Below, in pieces: positions 16,008 to 25,427 of a stretch of 64,000 nt of DNA (the first letter of the stretch is position 1; the number at the start of each line of letters is the position of its first letter). Position numbers and translations under genes: made by a program. The notes below the pieces were generated by a model. It saw only the letters and a list, made by a program, of their open reading frames with translations, was not told the DNA's origin and made no database searches. The stretch is taken from positions 33,278 through 97,277 of the forward strand of contig NZ_LLYY01000014.1 in the NCBI RefSeq assembly GCF_001484965.1, given 5' to 3'. Origin of the DNA: Shouchella shacheensis (GTDB lineage Bacteria; Bacillota; Bacilli; Bacillales; Bacillaceae_D).

Positions 16008-16859
16008 TCACCCTTTGTGTATTTTAGATGGTACCATATCACTAAACGAAGATGAATCGTTTAGCTTGCTGTGGAGGGGCTTTTGCTCTTTTTCTCTTAC
16101 ATAGGCCATCCAGTAAAACCCGCCCACAAAAAGGGCGCCGCCGACGGCATTGCCGAGAAAGACGGGAACAAAGTTCATCACGTAGTCCCACCAGCCGAAG
16201 TAGCCAGCAAAAATAGCCGCTGGGATCACAAACATATTGGCGACCACATGCTGAAAACCAATCGCCACAAACGCCATAATCGGAAACCAAATTCCTAACA
16301 ATTTTCCAGCGACATTATCGGCACTATAGCAAATCCAGACCGCTAAACACACCAACCAATTGGCCCCAATCCCGGAAATAAACGCCTGAAGAAAGGAATC
16401 GTCAATTTTGGCTCCAGCCGTAGCGACCGTTTTCTCTAAGAAAAGCCCCGTTTCCGTCAAGCCAAGAATATGCCCAAAAACGTAGGCGACGAAAACCGCG
16501 CCAACAAAATTGCTGACGGTTAGAAGCGACCAGTTTTTCACGACATCAATCGTCTTAATCTTTCCAGAAAACCTCGTCATGGGGAGCGCCATCATGTTGC
16601 CTGTCAGTAACTCCCCGCCAGCAAGTAAGACGAGGACGAGACCGACCGGGAAGACCGCCCCGCCAATCAGTAACGACAGGGAGCCCCAAATTTCCTCCGG
16701 TAGATTGGCGGTGACTCGGATCGTCAATAAAAACCCAAAAGCGATGAACGCTCCCCCTAGAAATCCAAGAAGGAGGGACGTCGATACCGGTAAATGAGCC
16801 TTCGTTTCGCCATTCCCCATCGCTCGTTTCGCTGTTTCTTTAGGTGGATGAAATGCCAT
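16008..16859 (-). CDS. Formate/nitrite transporter family protein
   Basis: 283 residues from the ATG at 16859; a TTG four codons upstream is an alternative, since neither has a strong ribosome-binding site. Six hydrophobic segments and the FNT signatures are visible: Leu-Ala-Gly-Gly-Glu-Leu-Leu-Thr-Gly-Asn-Met near residue 95 and Gly-Ile-Gly-Ala-Asn-Trp-Leu-Val-Cys-Leu-Ala near 170. The channel His is in Phe-Gln-His-Val-Val-Ala-Asn-Met. It would move formate or nitrite across the membrane and serve the neighbouring FdhF-like enzyme. The leader is about 260 bases and carries a cre-like site, two copies of a hairpin motif and a terminator-like stem. Confidence 0.92.
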   Translation of the reverse strand: MAFHPPKETAKRAMGNGETKAHLPVSTSLLLGFLGGAFIAFGFLLTIRVTANLPEEIWGSLSLLIGGAVFPVGLVLVLLAGGELLTGNMMALPMTRFSGKIKTIDVVKNWSLLTVSNFVGAVFVAYVFGHILGLTETGLFLEKTVATAGAKIDDSFLQAFISGIGANWLVCLAVWICYSADNVAGKLLGIWFPIMAFVAIGFQHVVANMFVIPAAIFAGYFGWWDYVMNFVPVFLGNAVGGALFVGGFYWMAYVREKEQKPLHSKLNDSSSFSDMVPSKIHKG

Positions 16860-16933
16860 TCTAACAACCAACTTTCTTTATGGAATTGTTAGAGGCAGAA
16901 GCAATGTAACGCAGATTTCCTTTTCAACATAAA

Positions 16934-16993
16934 AACCGTTGACCTCACGTAAACGAATAGAGGTCGCCCATTCGTTCACGAAGATCAACGGTT
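16934..16993 (-). promoter_or_regulatory. Terminator-like stem in the transporter leader
   Basis: Outer 9-bp stem AACCGTTGA/TCAACGGTT with an inner AACGAAT/ATTCGTT stem, followed by TTTATG (five T in total) on the minus strand, about 75 bases before the start codon. No gene lies just upstream on this strand, so this is most likely an attenuator rather than another gene's terminator. Confidence 0.6.
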
Positions 16994-17002
16994 AGAGAAA
17001 TA

Positions 17003-17093
17003 GCAGGATTCGCTACTATTGGCCAACAGTAAATCAATTGAATATTCTTGTTCCCAATTTAACCGACAATAGGGTCGCTATCTCGTGTCAAAA
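17003..17093 (-). promoter_or_regulatory. Conserved mini-hairpin motif, copies 2 and 3 (transporter leader)
   Basis: Copy 2 (17003-17028) folds as AAUAGUAG-CGAAUC-CUGCUAUU, an 8-bp stem. Copy 3 (17069-17093) folds as AUAG-CGACC-CUAU inside GACA/UGUC. Compared with copy 1 the stems differ by paired changes (A-U versus G-C) while the CGA-C loop and the TTGRC prefix are kept. Both lie downstream of the predicted promoter and so are transcribed. Confidence 0.5.
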
Positions 17094-17122
17094 TGGTGAC
17101 AACCGTGTTCATGCGTCTTTTA

Positions 17123-17152
17123 AATTATACCATGAAAGCGCTGAAATGAGCA
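17123..17152 (-). promoter_or_regulatory. Promoter of the transporter gene with cre-like site
   Basis: On the minus strand TTGCTC, an 18-base spacer and TATAAT (17124-17129). The spacer holds TGAAAGCGCTGAAA (plus strand, 17133-17146), which matches 13 of 14 positions of the CcpA cre consensus TGWAANCGNTNWCA. Carbon catabolite repression is a reasonable inference. Confidence 0.5.
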
Positions 17153-17483
17153 ATGGGAATTGGGGGAGGGAGGGGGTGTTGGAATTTCCAAGAAAACGTA
17201 CACAACGTGTCGAACGAAGGAGAAGAGTCTCGCATTTTGTAAAATGGAATCACGATAAGGCCGGGTTATCTTAATCGATAACTTCTCATTGGTAAGATCC
17301 CTATATAATACTTTTTTCATTTGACGTCTTTCTATGCATATGGTAATTTAAAATTACATAAAATATTGAACAACGTATTTGTTTATCGCGAGAGATTTTG
17401 TTCTTGCTGTAAATCATTGCGTTCAAGTAAGAAGCCCCGGAATCTGTCGTAAGTCTCAATCCTTACCACAAATTCTCGGGCTT

Positions 17484-19028
17484 TTAATTTTTATACCGCA
17501 AAAAGTCATAAATTTTAACTACTCTTCTAAAATTAGTTGCTATTTGTCTAGTTTGTATTTCTAAAATATTTGGGGTCTCATTAAATGTTGTCTGTAAAAA
17601 ATTGCAAAGTTCATCTAAATTAATCTCTTCCTCGCTAAGAAAACAGATATATTCTAAACTTCTAGCTAACTCAAATTCCTCAGCTATCGCATTAACAGAT
17701 CTATGCTCAATATTAACAGTCCTACTCCTATTAATTAATCCTTTGTTTAAAAATTGTTTTAGTTCAGTCTTTATTTCCTTTTCTATTTGTTCGGGCAAAG
17801 GTTCTTCATAGTCTTTGATATATTTATAAATAGGTATACTATTACTATGCCGCCTTAATAAAGTTGGAAGAGCCTTTTCGACAATCAATACTGGGTCAAA
17901 GTTTTTATTGTCAAATATTATATCCTCATAAATTTCCTTAACAGATACTCCTTCATAGCCCTTTTCAGCAAAATACCTAATAACTCCAACACCTACGACA
18001 ATTTCTAAATCCTCTAATTTATCATCTTCTAGATTCATTACCTGTAGACTTTGTTTAGGCTCATTTGACAAGACTAAATCATAGATTTCACTTTTAAGCT
18101 TTCTTAAAATTGGCGCCTTATACTTGGATTGTATTAGTGTTAATGATTCATAAAACCAAGAATAATCTTTTATATATAAGTAAGTCATATCAATTCTTTT
18201 ACCGTTTTTAAAACTTTTTTGGAAAGTACTAATCCTATCTGGATCATCAGAATTATTCCACTCTACAAATATAAAACGATCCCTAAGAATTTCCAATTGG
18301 TCTTCATTTAAACATTCAACAATTGAAGATAATATTTCTTCGATATTCGGATCATTTATTGAATAACCAATAAAAATGATTGGATGCTCTAAAAATAAAG
18401 TGAGAATTTTGGAAGCTAGGTAGGCATTCTTATTTATAAACTCTTTATAATCCTCTTCGTTTATAACAATAGATTCTGGTTGTGTTACACACCCATGAAT
18501 TTTATAAATCTCTGCTATTCCTTGAATTACAGAGAAAATTAGTTCTTCCTGACCAATAAATACGTCGTAATCATTAAAACAGGATTCCAGATATATGCTT
18601 ACTGCTGAGATTCTTAAAGAGATCTATCTCCTCTTGGTATTCAGAGTTGAAATTCTCTTGTTTGCTCTTTAAGTCTTCTGCAATATCTATTTTAAAAGGC
18701 GAGATCCCTGCCAACGCCGCTTCCTTATGGCGCTTTCTAGCTCTCTTATACTGTGGGTCATGTAACCATCTCTTATTAAAATCATGTTCAATAAGAGAGG
18801 CAATTTTAGGATTTTCACCAACAGGAGTTACGAGGTTTTTAAATCCTCTTTGTACATACGGTAACCAAAGTCTGATTTCTTTGCAATTCTTGCATAGTTC
18901 TCTAATAAGCCATCCCAACTCTCTGTCTGCAAATACCTCCGCGATAACCCCGCTCCAACGAATAAAAAAGGTAACGTATCAAAAGTCTTCAACTTATTTT
19001 CAAGAATCTGTTTGATATTCGAAGTCAT
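17484..19028 (-). pseudogene. SIR2 family protein gene, broken (probable antiphage NADase remnant)
   Basis: Starting at the ATG at 19028 (GGAGGTG upstream), the frame gives a SIR2-type start: Phe-Leu-Phe-Val-Gly-Ala-Gly-Leu-Ser-Arg-Arg-Tyr-Leu. It shifts frame near 18855-18865 after Met-Tyr-Lys-Glu. It resumes as Gly-Phe-Lys-Asn-Leu-Val-Thr-Pro-Val-Gly and breaks again near 18585. There the Ile-Thr-Thr-Asn-Trp-Asp motif expected after His-Ile-Ser-Gly is missing, through a deletion of about 30 bases. The third frame then continues to the end with Ile-Tyr-Lys-Ile-His-Gly, Phe-Ile-Gly-Tyr-Ser and a helical C-terminal part. An intact gene would give about 525 residues. Loss of the Asn/Asp motif removes the NAD site, so the gene is dead. 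The DNA is visibly AT-rich. Confidence 0.8.
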
Positions 19029-19172
19029 TTTATGCACCTCCATTTAGAAATTTATTCTTTTAAATTCTTATAAGTGCCTACAATACCTCATTAATACATG
19101 AGGACCTAACCATATTTTATCTAAATTATCACGCTATAATAATGCATTCTGTTAAAACTACATTAAGCTTTT

Positions 19173-19793
19173 TTAATTCACATTTTCCATCAATTCTTTT
19201 TCTAAATAGTGGATAACAAATGATGTTCCTACTGGTGAAAAGGTATTTATTTCATTTGCCATATAATGAAACAATTGTTTTATCTTTAGCTTATTATCTC
19301 GGTTATCAAAATGTTTAAGTAGATATGCCTTTAAAATAGTTGTATATGCAATCACAGTTTGCTTTTTGAATAGCCCATTATTAAGTAAAATTGGGATTTT
19401 AGTGTATTTAACTTCGTCCCTTATCAACTCATTCGTTGACAAAACATCCCCCCTGAAATCTAAATCAAATACTTTGCCGATCCATTCTACCATTAATTTG
19501 TATTTTTGCGGATCGATATTCCCAGTAGTTTTTGATCTGGATGCTTCCTCACATGCTAGCGCATATATGATTCTAGATGCATATTTCTTAACTATATTAA
19601 TTACCTTCTCAAAATCAGTTTTTTGGCTACCATAGTATTTTTCAAAATAGGAGTCATCTTCAACGTAATATCTAGCCATTATGGCAAAATTCGTATCCAA
19701 TACAAACATAAACTTACTATTATTGTTTTCTCGAATTAATTTATCAATATCTTCTATTCTACCATCAACCCATGCTGTAGAAAATACACTCAA
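19173..19793 (-). CDS. PIN-like domain protein of unknown role
   Basis: 206 residues from a TTG start with GGAAGGAG nine bases upstream; TATAAT (minus strand, near 19812) lies close by. The Val-Leu-Asp-Thr-Asn-Phe motif at residues 31-36 is the first acidic motif of PIN-type ribonucleases. An Ala-Cys-Glu-Glu-Ala-Ser motif near residue 82 could supply the second acid. The later PIN motifs are not clear, so this may be a divergent family or a C-terminally shortened protein. It shares the AT-rich composition of the SIR2 pseudogene 145 bases downstream, and both could belong to one acquired defence island. Confidence 0.5.
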   Translation of the reverse strand: MSVFSTAWVDGRIEDIDKLIRENNNSKFMFVLDTNFAIMARYYVEDDSYFEKYYGSQKTDFEKVINIVKKYASRIIYALACEEASRSKTTGNIDPQKYKLMVEWIGKVFDLDFRGDVLSTNELIRDEVKYTKIPILLNNGLFKKQTVIAYTTILKAYLLKHFDNRDNKLKIKQLFHYMANEINTFSPVGTSFVIHYLEKELMENVN

Positions 19794-20067
19794 TACTTTT
19801 AACTCCTTCCATAATTATAACTATACAATGCATCCGAAAGAGAACTCAATGAATTCTTTTGTATTTTCATTCCACAACGGAATAAAGACCTAACTAATCA
19901 ATAATGGCATGAATTCCCCCTATCTGAGTTGCCATGTTCTTGTTGTAATAGTTTATGAAAATGATTTATCTTAGGTTTCAGGCGAAATTATAACGATAGC
20001 CTTCACTCCAGCTCCTTACTAACAATTTCCGCCCGTTTTTGAAAGAAAGTCCCTTTCAGTTTTACCA

Positions 20068-20547
20068 CTACTTATGATAAGGCTCCCCCCTCACAATCCG
20101 AAAACTCCGGTACACCTGCTCCACAAGCACAAGGCGCATCAGCTGGTGCGGAAACGTCATTTTCGAAAAGCTCAATTTCTCGTCCGCCCGGGCCAGCACT
20201 TCCTCCGACAGCCCCAGCGACCCGCCGATCACAAATACCACCTTGCTTCTCCCGTGAGTCGCTAGCTTCTCCAAGTCCGCGGCCAGCTGCTCGGAGGTTT
20301 TCATCTTCCCCTCAATCGCGAGCACAATCACATAGGCATCACCGGAAATCTTCGCTAAGAGCCGCTCTCCCTCTTTTTGCTTAACGATCCGCATGTCCTG
20401 CTCACTAAGGGTTTCCGGTGCTTTTTCATCGGCAACTTCAATCACCTGAACCTTGGCATAGGCTCCGAGCCTCTTTATGTACTCGTCGATTCCATGTTTT
20501 AAGTACTTTTCTTTCAGTTTTCCTACCGTAACTATCGAGATATTCAC
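20068..20547 (-). CDS. rlmH: 23S rRNA (pseudouridine1915-N3)-methyltransferase RlmH
   Basis: 159 residues from the GTG at 20547, the start that aligns with other RlmH proteins ([12 protein letters not shown]). The ATG three codons earlier lies only two bases from AAAGGAG. The SPOUT methyltransferase knot is clear: Val-Ile-Gly-Gly-Ser-Leu-Gly-Leu and the C-terminal [19 protein letters not shown]. It methylates pseudouridine 1915 of 23S rRNA in assembled ribosomes. Confidence 0.96.
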   Translation of the reverse strand: MNISIVTVGKLKEKYLKHGIDEYIKRLGAYAKVQVIEVADEKAPETLSEQDMRIVKQKEGERLLAKISGDAYVIVLAIEGKMKTSEQLAADLEKLATHGRSKVVFVIGGSLGLSEEVLARADEKLSFSKMTFPHQLMRLVLVEQVYRSFRIVRGEPYHK

Positions 20548-20627
20548 GTTGTGCATAACTCCTTTCGCTGCGAATTACATAGTTTATCCACAAAATTTAT
20601 CCACATATCAACAGTGTGTATATCTAA

Positions 20628-20786
20628 TTATTTCGTGACAGTGTAGACGGCTTGTTGGGTGCAGTAGCTGCATGTGGGAGCTGCACGCTGCGCACCGCTT
20701 ATTTTTTCAATCACCGGCGCTACTTCAAACTCGTCCACGGCCACGTCTAGCGCTAATTCTATATGTTCGTCGCATGCGTAAATCAT
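20628..20786 (-). CDS. CxxH/CxxC protein (BA_5709 family)
   Basis: 52 residues, missed by longer-ORF searches. Cys-Asp-Glu-His at residues 5-8 and Cys-Ser-Tyr-Cys at 39-42 form a probable zinc site, matching the small CxxH/CxxC family that sits beside rlmH in many Bacilli. AAAGGAAGG precedes the ATG. It ends 81 bases before rlmH and is probably co-transcribed with it. Role unknown. Confidence 0.85.
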   Translation of the reverse strand: MIYACDEHIELALDVAVDEFEVAPVIEKISGAQRAAPTCSYCTQQAVYTVTK

Positions 20787-20852
20787 CGTATCCTTCCTTT
20801 CTCATCCGCTGTCATTATACCATACCCCTCCCGCCTTATCCCCAGATCGACA

Positions 20853-20969
20853 TGCGCAGGCGGGTCGACCAGAAGCGAGAATTTTGGAAGGCCTGCTACT
20901 TGAAATCCCGATTTTGGATTTCAGGGCAGGACTGAAAAATCTCAAGCTTCTTCCCGCCGGAGCTGGACA
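20853..20969 (+). repeat. Interspersed palindromic repeat, type A
   Basis: One unit of the roughly 120-bp family described in the findings: starts GCGCAGGCGGGTCG, contains TTTTGGAAGGCCTG and GGATTTCAGGGCAGG, ends CCCGCCGGAGCTGGACA. The halves are complementary, so the unit is an imperfect palindrome. It lies between the htrC terminator and the CxxH/CxxC gene. Confidence 0.85.
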
Positions 20970-20976
20970 AAAACAC

Positions 20977-21008
20977 AAAAAAAGCGCACCCCGAAGGCGC
21001 GCTTTTTT
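20977..21008 (-). terminator. Terminator of the htrC-type gene
   Basis: AAAGCGC-RCC/GGCGCGCTTT stem around a CCGAA/TTCGG loop, with T runs on either side; read leftward it follows the protease stop by 11 bases. Confidence 0.85.
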
Positions 21009-21018
21009 CCACATGCGG

Positions 21019-22233
21019 TTAAATGTCTTGCTGTTCCTCAAGCGTGACGTCTACGGTTTGCTCTTCGCCGTCACGGTACAGCGTAAGCGAGAGGGTGTCG
21101 CCCACTTCTACGTCTGTGTAAAGAATTTTACGAAGCCCTTGCCCGTCTTCAATGTCTTCGCCGTTGACGCCTGTGATCACGTCACGTTCTTGGATGCCGG
21201 CATCTGCGGCTGAAGAGTTCGGTGCGACACCTGTGACAATAATTCCGTCGGTCACATCTTCCGGTAGGTTCAGCGTTTCTTGCCAGTGGGCGCTTGGAAT
21301 TTCCGCGAGTGAGCGGAGGGTGATGCCAAGCTGCGGCCTGCGAACTTCTCCGTGGGTTTCAATGTCTTCGATGATTGGCTGCACGATGGAGGATGGAATT
21401 GCAAAGCCGATGCCCTCTGTTTGACCGGCAATTTTCATGGAGTTAATGCCGATGACTTCCCCGTTAATATTCACGAGCGCCCCACCGCTGTTCCCAGGGT
21501 TGATCGCTGCATCGGTTTGCAGCACTTCGGCATTCCAGTCGACTTGGCCGTCTCCAGTAAGGTCGACAGGGATGCTGCGCTCCGTGGCACTAATAATGCC
21601 TTGGGTCACGGTACTTGCAAACTCAAGCCCGAGTGGATTGCCGATGGCGACCGCTGGTTCTCCGGACCTAAGGGAATCTGAATCCCCAAACTCTGCCACG
21701 GTGTCCACATTCTCACCGTCGATGAGCAGGACGGCCAGATCCGTCAACTCATCGTTCCCAAGCACTTCCGCTTCGACGCGTGTGCCGTCGGTTAAGGCGA
21801 CTTCCACTTCTGAGGCGCCTTCAATCACATGGTTGTTTGTCACCACATAGGCACTGTCGCCTTCTTTTTTATAAATCACGCCTGAGCCCGTGCCCTGCTC
21901 GCTGTTTTCTCCCGTTCCAAATAAATCGTTCTGCTGCATATTGAGGACCCCAACAACCGAATCAGACACGCCTTCAACGGCATCCGTCACGGCGGAATTC
22001 ACATCTAAATTGATGGTATTCTCCGCTACGGGCGTCTCGTTTTGCACATCCTCGTTATTTGTACCCGATTCACTTGGCTCATCGTCCAGTCCCGCTCCCA
22101 GACTCGACATCACAGGTGAAGCGATCAGCACAAGTACCCCGCCAATCACCGCCCCTCCGAAGGCTGACCACATCGATGAGCGTTTGCGTGGTTCATTGTA
22201 TCTAGACTCTCTATCTTGATCATAATAACCCAT
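21019..22233 (-). CDS. htrC: HtrA-type membrane-anchored serine protease
   Basis: 404 residues: cytoplasmic basic N-terminus, one membrane anchor (about 24-45), an acidic linker, a trypsin-like domain (about 95-290) and one PDZ domain (about 300-395). Catalytic residues lie in Val-Thr-Asn-Asn-His-Val-Ile, Leu-Thr-Asp-Leu-Ala-Val and Gly-Asn-Ser-Gly-Gly-Ala. Position directly after the walJ gene matches B. subtilis yyxA (htrC). It degrades or refolds misfolded proteins at the outer face of the membrane. Confidence 0.93.
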   Translation of the reverse strand: MGYYDQDRESRYNEPRKRSSMWSAFGGAVIGGVLVLIASPVMSSLGAGLDDEPSESGTNNEDVQNETPVAENTINLDVNSAVTDAVEGVSDSVVGVLNMQQNDLFGTGENSEQGTGSGVIYKKEGDSAYVVTNNHVIEGASEVEVALTDGTRVEAEVLGNDELTDLAVLLIDGENVDTVAEFGDSDSLRSGEPAVAIGNPLGLEFASTVTQGIISATERSIPVDLTGDGQVDWNAEVLQTDAAINPGNSGGALVNINGEVIGINSMKIAGQTEGIGFAIPSSIVQPIIEDIETHGEVRRPQLGITLRSLAEIPSAHWQETLNLPEDVTDGIIVTGVAPNSSAADAGIQERDVITGVNGEDIEDGQGLRKILYTDVEVGDTLSLTLYRDGEEQTVDVTLEEQQDI

Positions 22234-22420
22234 TGATTCTTTGCCCCCCTACGCTATTTGCAATCCTAAGCTTAATACCTTTAGTATACCCTACTGTGTG
22301 GAAAGGTCTAGGCTGCGCTTGACTTTTCGAAGATTTTTGATTCCCTTTTAACAATCATTGATAACTTATGCGTCAATTTTGTAAAAAGCCTAGTATAGGT
22401 ATACACGTTTTTCTCAACTA

Positions 22421-23215
22421 TTAAACGACCGCTAGTGGTGTTGGGGTAAGGGGGTCCGTGTCATACAGCGCTAGCGATTCGCCAATCCGATGTCCTTCCT
22501 GCTTCAGCGTCTGTTCAACGGTAAGGCGAGCAAGGTCCTTCATGTTGTTATCCAGGCTTAAGTGGGCCAGATAAATGCGGGAGGTGTTGTCGCTAATAAC
22601 ATCGTTTAAGGCAAGAGCGGAGTCTTCATTCGATACATGCCCGAGATCGCTTAATATCCGGCGTTTGACATTCCACGGATAGCGACCCACGCGAAGCATG
22701 TTCAAGTCATGGTTGGACTCAAACACATACATGTCTGCGCCTTCAATCGTTGCTTTGATTCGTTCGCTCACATAGCCCATATCGGTAGCGAGTACAAGTT
22801 TGCGGCCTTCGTGGCGAAAAACAAAGAACATCGGGCTCGCCGCATCATGAGAGACGCCAAAGGATTCGATTTCAAGATCAGCGAACGATTTTACCTCGCC
22901 GCGTTCAAAGGCGAATTTTTGTTCGAGTGGAATTTGCCCAATGGACGTGTCCATCGCTTTCCATGTTTTCTCATTCGCATAGATGGGGAGCCGGTGTTTG
23001 CGTGCAAAAATCCCGACTCCTTTTATATGATCGCTGTGCTCATGGGTGACAAGCACAGCGTCGAGTTTTTTCGGGTCACGATCAATGCGATGAAAGAGCT
23101 CATCCATTTTCTTTCCACTGAGCCCAGCATCGATGAGCACACGCTTAGACCCCGTTTCTACATACATTGCGTTGCCGGTACTGCCACTGGCCAGCACACT
23201 AAATCGCAAAGCCAC
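22421..23215 (-). CDS. walJ: WalJ metallo-beta-lactamase fold hydrolase
   Basis: 264 residues from the GTG at 23215, which fits family starts ([13 protein letters not shown]) and a GGGAG site. An ATG three codons upstream overlaps that site. Zinc motif Thr-His-Glu-His-Ser-Asp-His at about 57-63, with later His residues completing the site. In Bacillus and Streptococcus this gene (yycJ/vicX) belongs to the WalRK operon and links cell-wall control with DNA replication or repair. Here it is 27 bases beyond walI. Confidence 0.93.
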   Translation of the reverse strand: MALRFSVLASGSTGNAMYVETGSKRVLIDAGLSGKKMDELFHRIDRDPKKLDAVLVTHEHSDHIKGVGIFARKHRLPIYANEKTWKAMDTSIGQIPLEQKFAFERGEVKSFADLEIESFGVSHDAASPMFFVFRHEGRKLVLATDMGYVSERIKATIEGADMYVFESNHDLNMLRVGRYPWNVKRRILSDLGHVSNEDSALALNDVISDNTSRIYLAHLSLDNNMKDLARLTVEQTLKQEGHRIGESLALYDTDPLTPTPLAVV

Positions 23216-23242
23216 ACTCCTCATCTCCCTGCCTAGAATTGC

Positions 23243-24130
23243 CTACGTCCTCGCCTGCGTCTCCTCGATTTCCCCGTTTTCCTGCTCGTCTTCTTCGTCC
23301 TCCTCATTTGGCGCCAATTCCTCGACATTGCCGATGGCCTCTTCGCGAGTGGCATCCACAAGCAGCTCCTCGGTGCCTTCTTCATTTTCCACCGTGATTT
23401 TCCACATGGGCGCGAAGACTTCTACACTAAGATCCTCCAAAAAGAAACTGTGATAGCCAAGTTCGACATCTTCCACTCGATCGTTTCGTTGGATGTTCTG
23501 GGTGTTCAACAGCACTTCAATCGCCCGCAAGCTGGAGGCCATCTCTCTAGGCCCCTGATTTTCTTCAAATTGGTAGCGGCGCTGCTCATACCCCGTAATC
23601 TCTCCGTCCTCATTCAGGGAAAGAACAAGCGGCTCGTCCGTTCCATAGAGATACGTCGTCTTCCCCTCATAGACCTGATTAAAATAAACAAGCCCATTTC
23701 CCTCATCAAACCGGCTATAGGTGTACTGATCTCCTCCCCGAACATAGGTCGTGAGAAAAGAAGCCAGTTCGCTAGAGAGGCTTGTCGAATCATCTTGTTC
23801 ACTCGGCTCGATGTCAAATGGTTCATCTAGCTCCGAGGAGATGGTGGTCAACGACGGGTCTAGGCGTATGTCTTGACTCGGTAAACCCTCAAGTTCGCTT
23901 TCCTCGAATACTTCTAAATCGCCCACAACTACACTGGGTGTTCGCTCTCCCTCTGGTAGCTCGTCGGGGAGAGCAATATTATTTTCCTCTTCTAGCGTTT
24001 CCTCGATCGTGCTTGACGGTCTCGTATCAATCTGGCTGCTTTGGTACTTGTCGAGCAACTGCCAACCGAGAAAGACGTTCAAGAACAGGAAGGTCACAAT
24101 GAAAATTGACTTTGTCCTATTCCAATTCAT
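23243..24130 (-). CDS. walI: WalI, regulatory membrane protein of the WalRK system
   Basis: 295 residues from the ATG at 24130 (AGGAGA upstream). Short cytoplasmic start, one membrane segment (about 8-26), then a large acidic extracytoplasmic domain ending in a Glu-rich tail. It matches YycI in position and layout. YycI and YycH form a complex in the membrane that acts on the kinase WalK. The gene overlaps the end of walH by 14 bases, indicating translational coupling. Confidence 0.93.
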   Translation of the reverse strand: MNWNRTKSIFIVTFLFLNVFLGWQLLDKYQSSQIDTRPSSTIEETLEEENNIALPDELPEGERTPSVVVGDLEVFEESELEGLPSQDIRLDPSLTTISSELDEPFDIEPSEQDDSTSLSSELASFLTTYVRGGDQYTYSRFDEGNGLVYFNQVYEGKTTYLYGTDEPLVLSLNEDGEITGYEQRRYQFEENQGPREMASSLRAIEVLLNTQNIQRNDRVEDVELGYHSFFLEDLSVEVFAPMWKITVENEEGTEELLVDATREEAIGNVEELAPNEEDEEDEQENGEIEETQART

Positions 24131-25427
24131 AGTCGTTCTCCTGCGCAAATGAAACCCGTTTCCACTCACCCTCGTACTCATAGAACCAAGCCGGCTCTAC
24201 AGAAACAAAGCTCGTATTCGGGGCGCTCATGTGATAGCCGATCTGCAAGTTGGTGAGCTTGTCTAGCTCGAACGACGGCTGATCCTGTAACCGTTCCATT
24301 ACCTCAACCCCTGCGGGCAGCTCTACTTTTCCATCTTCCTCTAGAGGTTCGTTGTTCAAGTAGAAGATCGGCCGGTTGTAATCTGTCATCTGCAGGCCGA
24401 CACGCCTTACTTCCATTATCATTTGACCTTCTCCCCGGTACGTATAGACGGGGACATGGTTTAAGGAAAAGCGGAATTCCGCGTGTTCAGAATTGCCATC
24501 GTCCGTCCAACGGCTCAGCGCGTACTCATCGGTCCATCCGCCATTGCTATTGACATAATCAATCGCTCTTTCCGCTATATGGGTGCTGCTTCTCTCTGGA
24601 TCACTTGAATACAGCGGATTGCGGTACTCTAAGAACGTCCCATTCGAATTGGTTCTAACCATGCGGCTTCCGGCCGTATAGACTCTGTCCGACGTAACGT
24701 TTTGCCTAGTCGCTTCTTCGTTGAAAAGGAGATCGTTAAACTGGCCGACCGGCATGGTTTCCACCCTGTAGGTCTCAGGTCGCATCGTCTCTTCGGTTAC
24801 CGTCGTATACAGGGTCTCTCTTAGTAGCATCTCTTCGCTTTCCGACTCTTTGACAACCTCAGCTGGCCTCTCCTCCTCATTCAAAAGGAGAAGCTCGCTT
24901 AATTCGGTGGGACCCATTGTTGTTTCGATGTTGATCACCTGTTCTTCTCGATTCGAAGCGAGTTGGAGATTCACTTGCTGGCTTTCGACGTTCTCATACA
25001 CAAGGAGGCGATCGACATCACGGATTGGCAGAGAGACCTCATCCGGGTTTAAATCAAAGAGCTGAATGAACATTTCTCTAGGGATCGCGTCCGGAAAAAT
25101 GATTTCAATTCCTTGCCCTGCCACCGCTGGTTCCATGATCGTTTGGTTTCCTAACCCTGTTTCTAGCAGCGCTTCATAGACATCTGTAAACAATTGCGAC
25201 CCCCTCGGAAGGATCGAGTGTTCTTCCCCCCGGTGGAAAACGATCTGTTCTGGCTGCACAAGCTCCGTGAAAATCCGACCCTCGCCAAGATCGTTGTCAA
25301 CAACCTCCTGCGTGGTCTCAGCTAGGGGGCCACTGCTTGGCTGAAAGGTCCATAGCTGATAGGTGAGAAAAAAACTGAGCGTAATGAGTCCAATTAACAC
25401 GCCTGTTTTCGTTCGTTCGTACTTCAC
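24117..25427 (-). CDS. walH: WalH, regulatory membrane protein of the WalRK system
   Basis: 436 residues with one N-terminal membrane segment (about 8-26) and a large extracytoplasmic part of the YycH type. It overlaps walK by 4 bases (ATGA-type junction) and walI by 14. YycH acts with YycI on WalK. The many acidic residues outside the membrane fit an alkaliphile. Confidence 0.93.
   Translation of the reverse strand: MKYERTKTGVLIGLITLSFFLTYQLWTFQPSSGPLAETTQEVVDNDLGEGRIFTELVQPEQIVFHRGEEHSILPRGSQLFTDVYEALLETGLGNQTIMEPAVAGQGIEIIFPDAIPREMFIQLFDLNPDEVSLPIRDVDRLLVYENVESQQVNLQLASNREEQVINIETTMGPTELSELLLLNEEERPAEVVKESESEEMLLRETLYTTVTEETMRPETYRVETMPVGQFNDLLFNEEATRQNVTSDRVYTAGSRMVRTNSNGTFLEYRNPLYSSDPERSSTHIAERAIDYVNSNGGWTDEYALSRWTDDGNSEHAEFRFSLNHVPVYTYRGEGQMIMEVRRVGLQMTDYNRPIFYLNNEPLEEDGKVELPAGVEVMERLQDQPSFELDKLTNLQIGYHMSAPNTSFVSVEPAWFYEYEGEWKRVSFAQENDYELE

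Noticed and set aside
15544..17093. Sigma-54 promoters in the formate-gene leaders (TTGRCAC...AGCGA)
   Set aside because: The gap between the GG/GA and GC elements is nine bases in all copies rather than ten, the -24 GG is lost in two copies, and the transporter copies lie downstream of a sigma-A promoter.
17003..17093. Guanidine-II (mini-ykkC) riboswitch as explanation of the tandem mini-hairpins
   Set aside because: The loops are CGACC or CGAAUC with A/U-rich stems, not ACGR loops on GC stems, and the genes controlled are not guanidine exporters.
17430..17482. Rightward terminator or attachment site at the end of the SIR2 remnant
   Set aside because: There is an AGCCC...GGGCT stem with a T run, but no rightward gene precedes it and no matching repeat bounds the island on the other side.
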